In this document: piece after piece, positions 5,501 through 5,750 of the stretch
Layout of the letters: each line of letters starts with the position of its first letter
Numbering within the stretch: the stretch's first letter is position 1
Assembly (NCBI GenBank): GCA_947630525.1
Contig: CANRHW010000104.1
Span: 1-5,750, forward strand
Reading direction: 5' to 3'
DNA: 5,750 nucleotides
Source of the DNA: an uncultured Clostridia bacterium
GTDB taxonomy: Bacteria; Bacillota; Clostridia; UMGS1883
Translations under genes and position numbers: made by a program
The notes under the pieces: model-generated
What the model was told of the DNA's origin: nothing
The model's input: only the letters and a program-made list of their open reading frames with translations
The model's database searches: none

Positions 5501-5750
5501 TGGGTTTGGTGCTAAGTTGTTGGTGTACGTCACCTAAATAACCGCCCATCCATTGGTCAAATAAAATGGCGTCTCCGTCTGGGGTAGTTTTGGAAAAATC
5601 ACCATTATAAATTAAATTTTCGCCAGTTGTTTTATAATAGTAATATTTTCCGTCGGTATGTTCACGGTCACCAGTCGCCGCGCTGGCAGAGATACCAAAC
5701 ATGGGGACTACTGTCAAAACCATGGCGAGGACCACGGCCAATGACAGAAT
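2547..5750 (-). CDS. Large secreted multi-domain protein with CBM-like beta-sandwich domains (N-terminus cut by window)
   Basis: Open to the window end; 1067 residues visible, stop TAA at 2547-2549. The TTG at 5741 lies inside the signal peptide, since the frame continues as I-L-S upstream; the true start is probably a few residues beyond. Counting from the residue at 5750: signal peptide 1-24 (hydrophobic stretch, then GISASA, cleavage before ATGD); first carbohydrate-binding-module-like jelly roll about 44-270, opening ENLIYNGDFS and closing LSFTDFAIYEL; beta-rich linker about 274-365; second similar module about 370-560, opening DNLVENPTFE with closing FLFDNFVVAE; second linker about 565-625 with a Y-T-V-P and G-K-Y-Y pattern like linker 1; beta domain about 633-830 containing GDNRIGFINIP, loosely like DNRLRE/CBM96 stalk domains; Ig-like part 834-911; mixed acidic C-terminus 914-1067. 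I see no catalytic domain, LPXTG motif, dockerin or S-layer repeat. The likely role is glycan or surface binding outside the cell, inferred from CBM-like folds. It forms an operon with the peptide gene downstream. Confidence 0.85.
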   Translation of the reverse strand: MLSLAVVLAMVLTVVPMFGISASAATGDREHTDGKYYYYKTTGENLIYNGDFSKTTPDGDAILFDQWMGGYLGDVHQQLSTKPITSTLGAVADNGVNMHFIYTEAADGVSAYITTPPRNAMDPDTSWATYPWECDKTDEANGYATINNWFKDSDGNNIKAEKGKSYYISFKIKATEINSTNWINNVVRFGAYVEDDTKFANVAPKGKFNDKLTSVLNQSIGDGRYVSEPNKWETVSKVVTATDDGFFAFQTGYGYEWGQLSFTDFAIYELTKIEPDATVKVSVKDENSVEIFADTINELYTEEPFTYNKFIVDKEGTKYQPAKGQTGVSTIEALKPGENNIEFKFAKVDGYKEVTVPETAIVDHDKYTVTNDNLVENPTFETNDGRFTPLAWNSCSTKATIGGDNGADHAFATSKDGYTYINGSGFVKSEDFAPQDGDYAFGGRYNDPADGLCSIYQNVEVGKEKTVYVSFWAKAYINNGARVAVQAVANGAKASESNNSIILTNGNAGDWTHFEQIVKTDAEKDTVQINAYWLGDGANGNPGSQPYFLFDNFVVAEAQLLDEGTDETVNFKDGEETVYTETHKLYTPAGETYTVPAKEVLHNGKYYNIPETVVEKTKDIEVTANETKSQTTVKADHVFTWNTTTDDGNGHPVGPYAANNDSWDSDTVDKYNNIVVAAWGDNRIGFINIPITKPAEGKHYSNFTLTLKNFNIQSGNSKADIFAVDPSKITYGEKTENTNVSFEFPDPSLNYDKGEEQVLKPTREALGNKKVGSIDCGSAKAGVSANLDLSDYFETYPEATSISLALYATGAMGSYYGTGENAPALTYDIVDIPSALTTELGWDGKAFTVNFKYGETKGATIYVDGKKTEATAEDDGVAVSTAATNKPFTAYAENAGVAGEEVTTSVYELVVKAIFDETGDKATLSPAKLAEASKVISAGGVLLTDSALDDVRKKIMSYQDNTITMSDNAAKLGIGFTVKDGGIYLGIGEEEPTDPAVAADSEDAKVYKTLTIDEEGKKITLGEAYGAETQEAVVLSLDSVNIEFVETLIDALESDGADAEAELEPVL

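Overview
The window looks like a chromosomal segment of an anaerobic Gram-positive bacterium, most likely an uncultured gut Clostridia member (Oscillospiraceae/Ruminococcaceae type). The clues are strong AGGAGG-type ribosome binding sites, a textbook sigma-A promoter, intrinsic terminators, a tRNA with encoded CCA, and a secreted multi-domain protein with a typical clostridial signal peptide. The taxonomic call is inference. No mobile-element protein, CRISPR array or rRNA is visible.

Left part (2-1776, + strand): the C-terminal part of threonyl-tRNA synthetase (thrS, truncated by the window start), followed after 41 bases by a complete KDPG/KHG aldolase (eda). Both are GC-rich housekeeping genes and are probably co-transcribed, although their functions are unrelated.

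Middle (1777-2362): an intergenic block of almost 600 bases. Its first half (1797-2085) is packed with seven consecutive hairpins, six of them perfect inverted repeats with no wobble pairs and one containing a three-way-junction-like fold. Two inverted copies of one hairpin, CGGAGC-loop-GCTCCG, close the block at its ends. The left copy has its U-tract on the - strand and the right copy on the + strand, so each acts as a terminator for transcription that has crossed the whole block. A tRNA-Asn(GUU) gene on the - strand abuts the right terminator and has its own promoter and AT-rich upstream element.

Right part (2363-5750, - strand): a two-gene unit. A very large secreted protein (1067 residues visible, N-terminus cut by the window end) carries two carbohydrate-binding-module-like beta-sandwich domains, beta-rich linkers and further beta-rich domains, with no catalytic domain that I recognise. 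After 19 bases comes a 54-residue peptide gene with a strong ribosome binding site and its own terminator. The peptide belongs to no family I can name with confidence.

The two points most worth pursuing are the hairpin array between eda and the tRNA, and the pairing of a giant secreted beta-sandwich protein with a tiny peptide.
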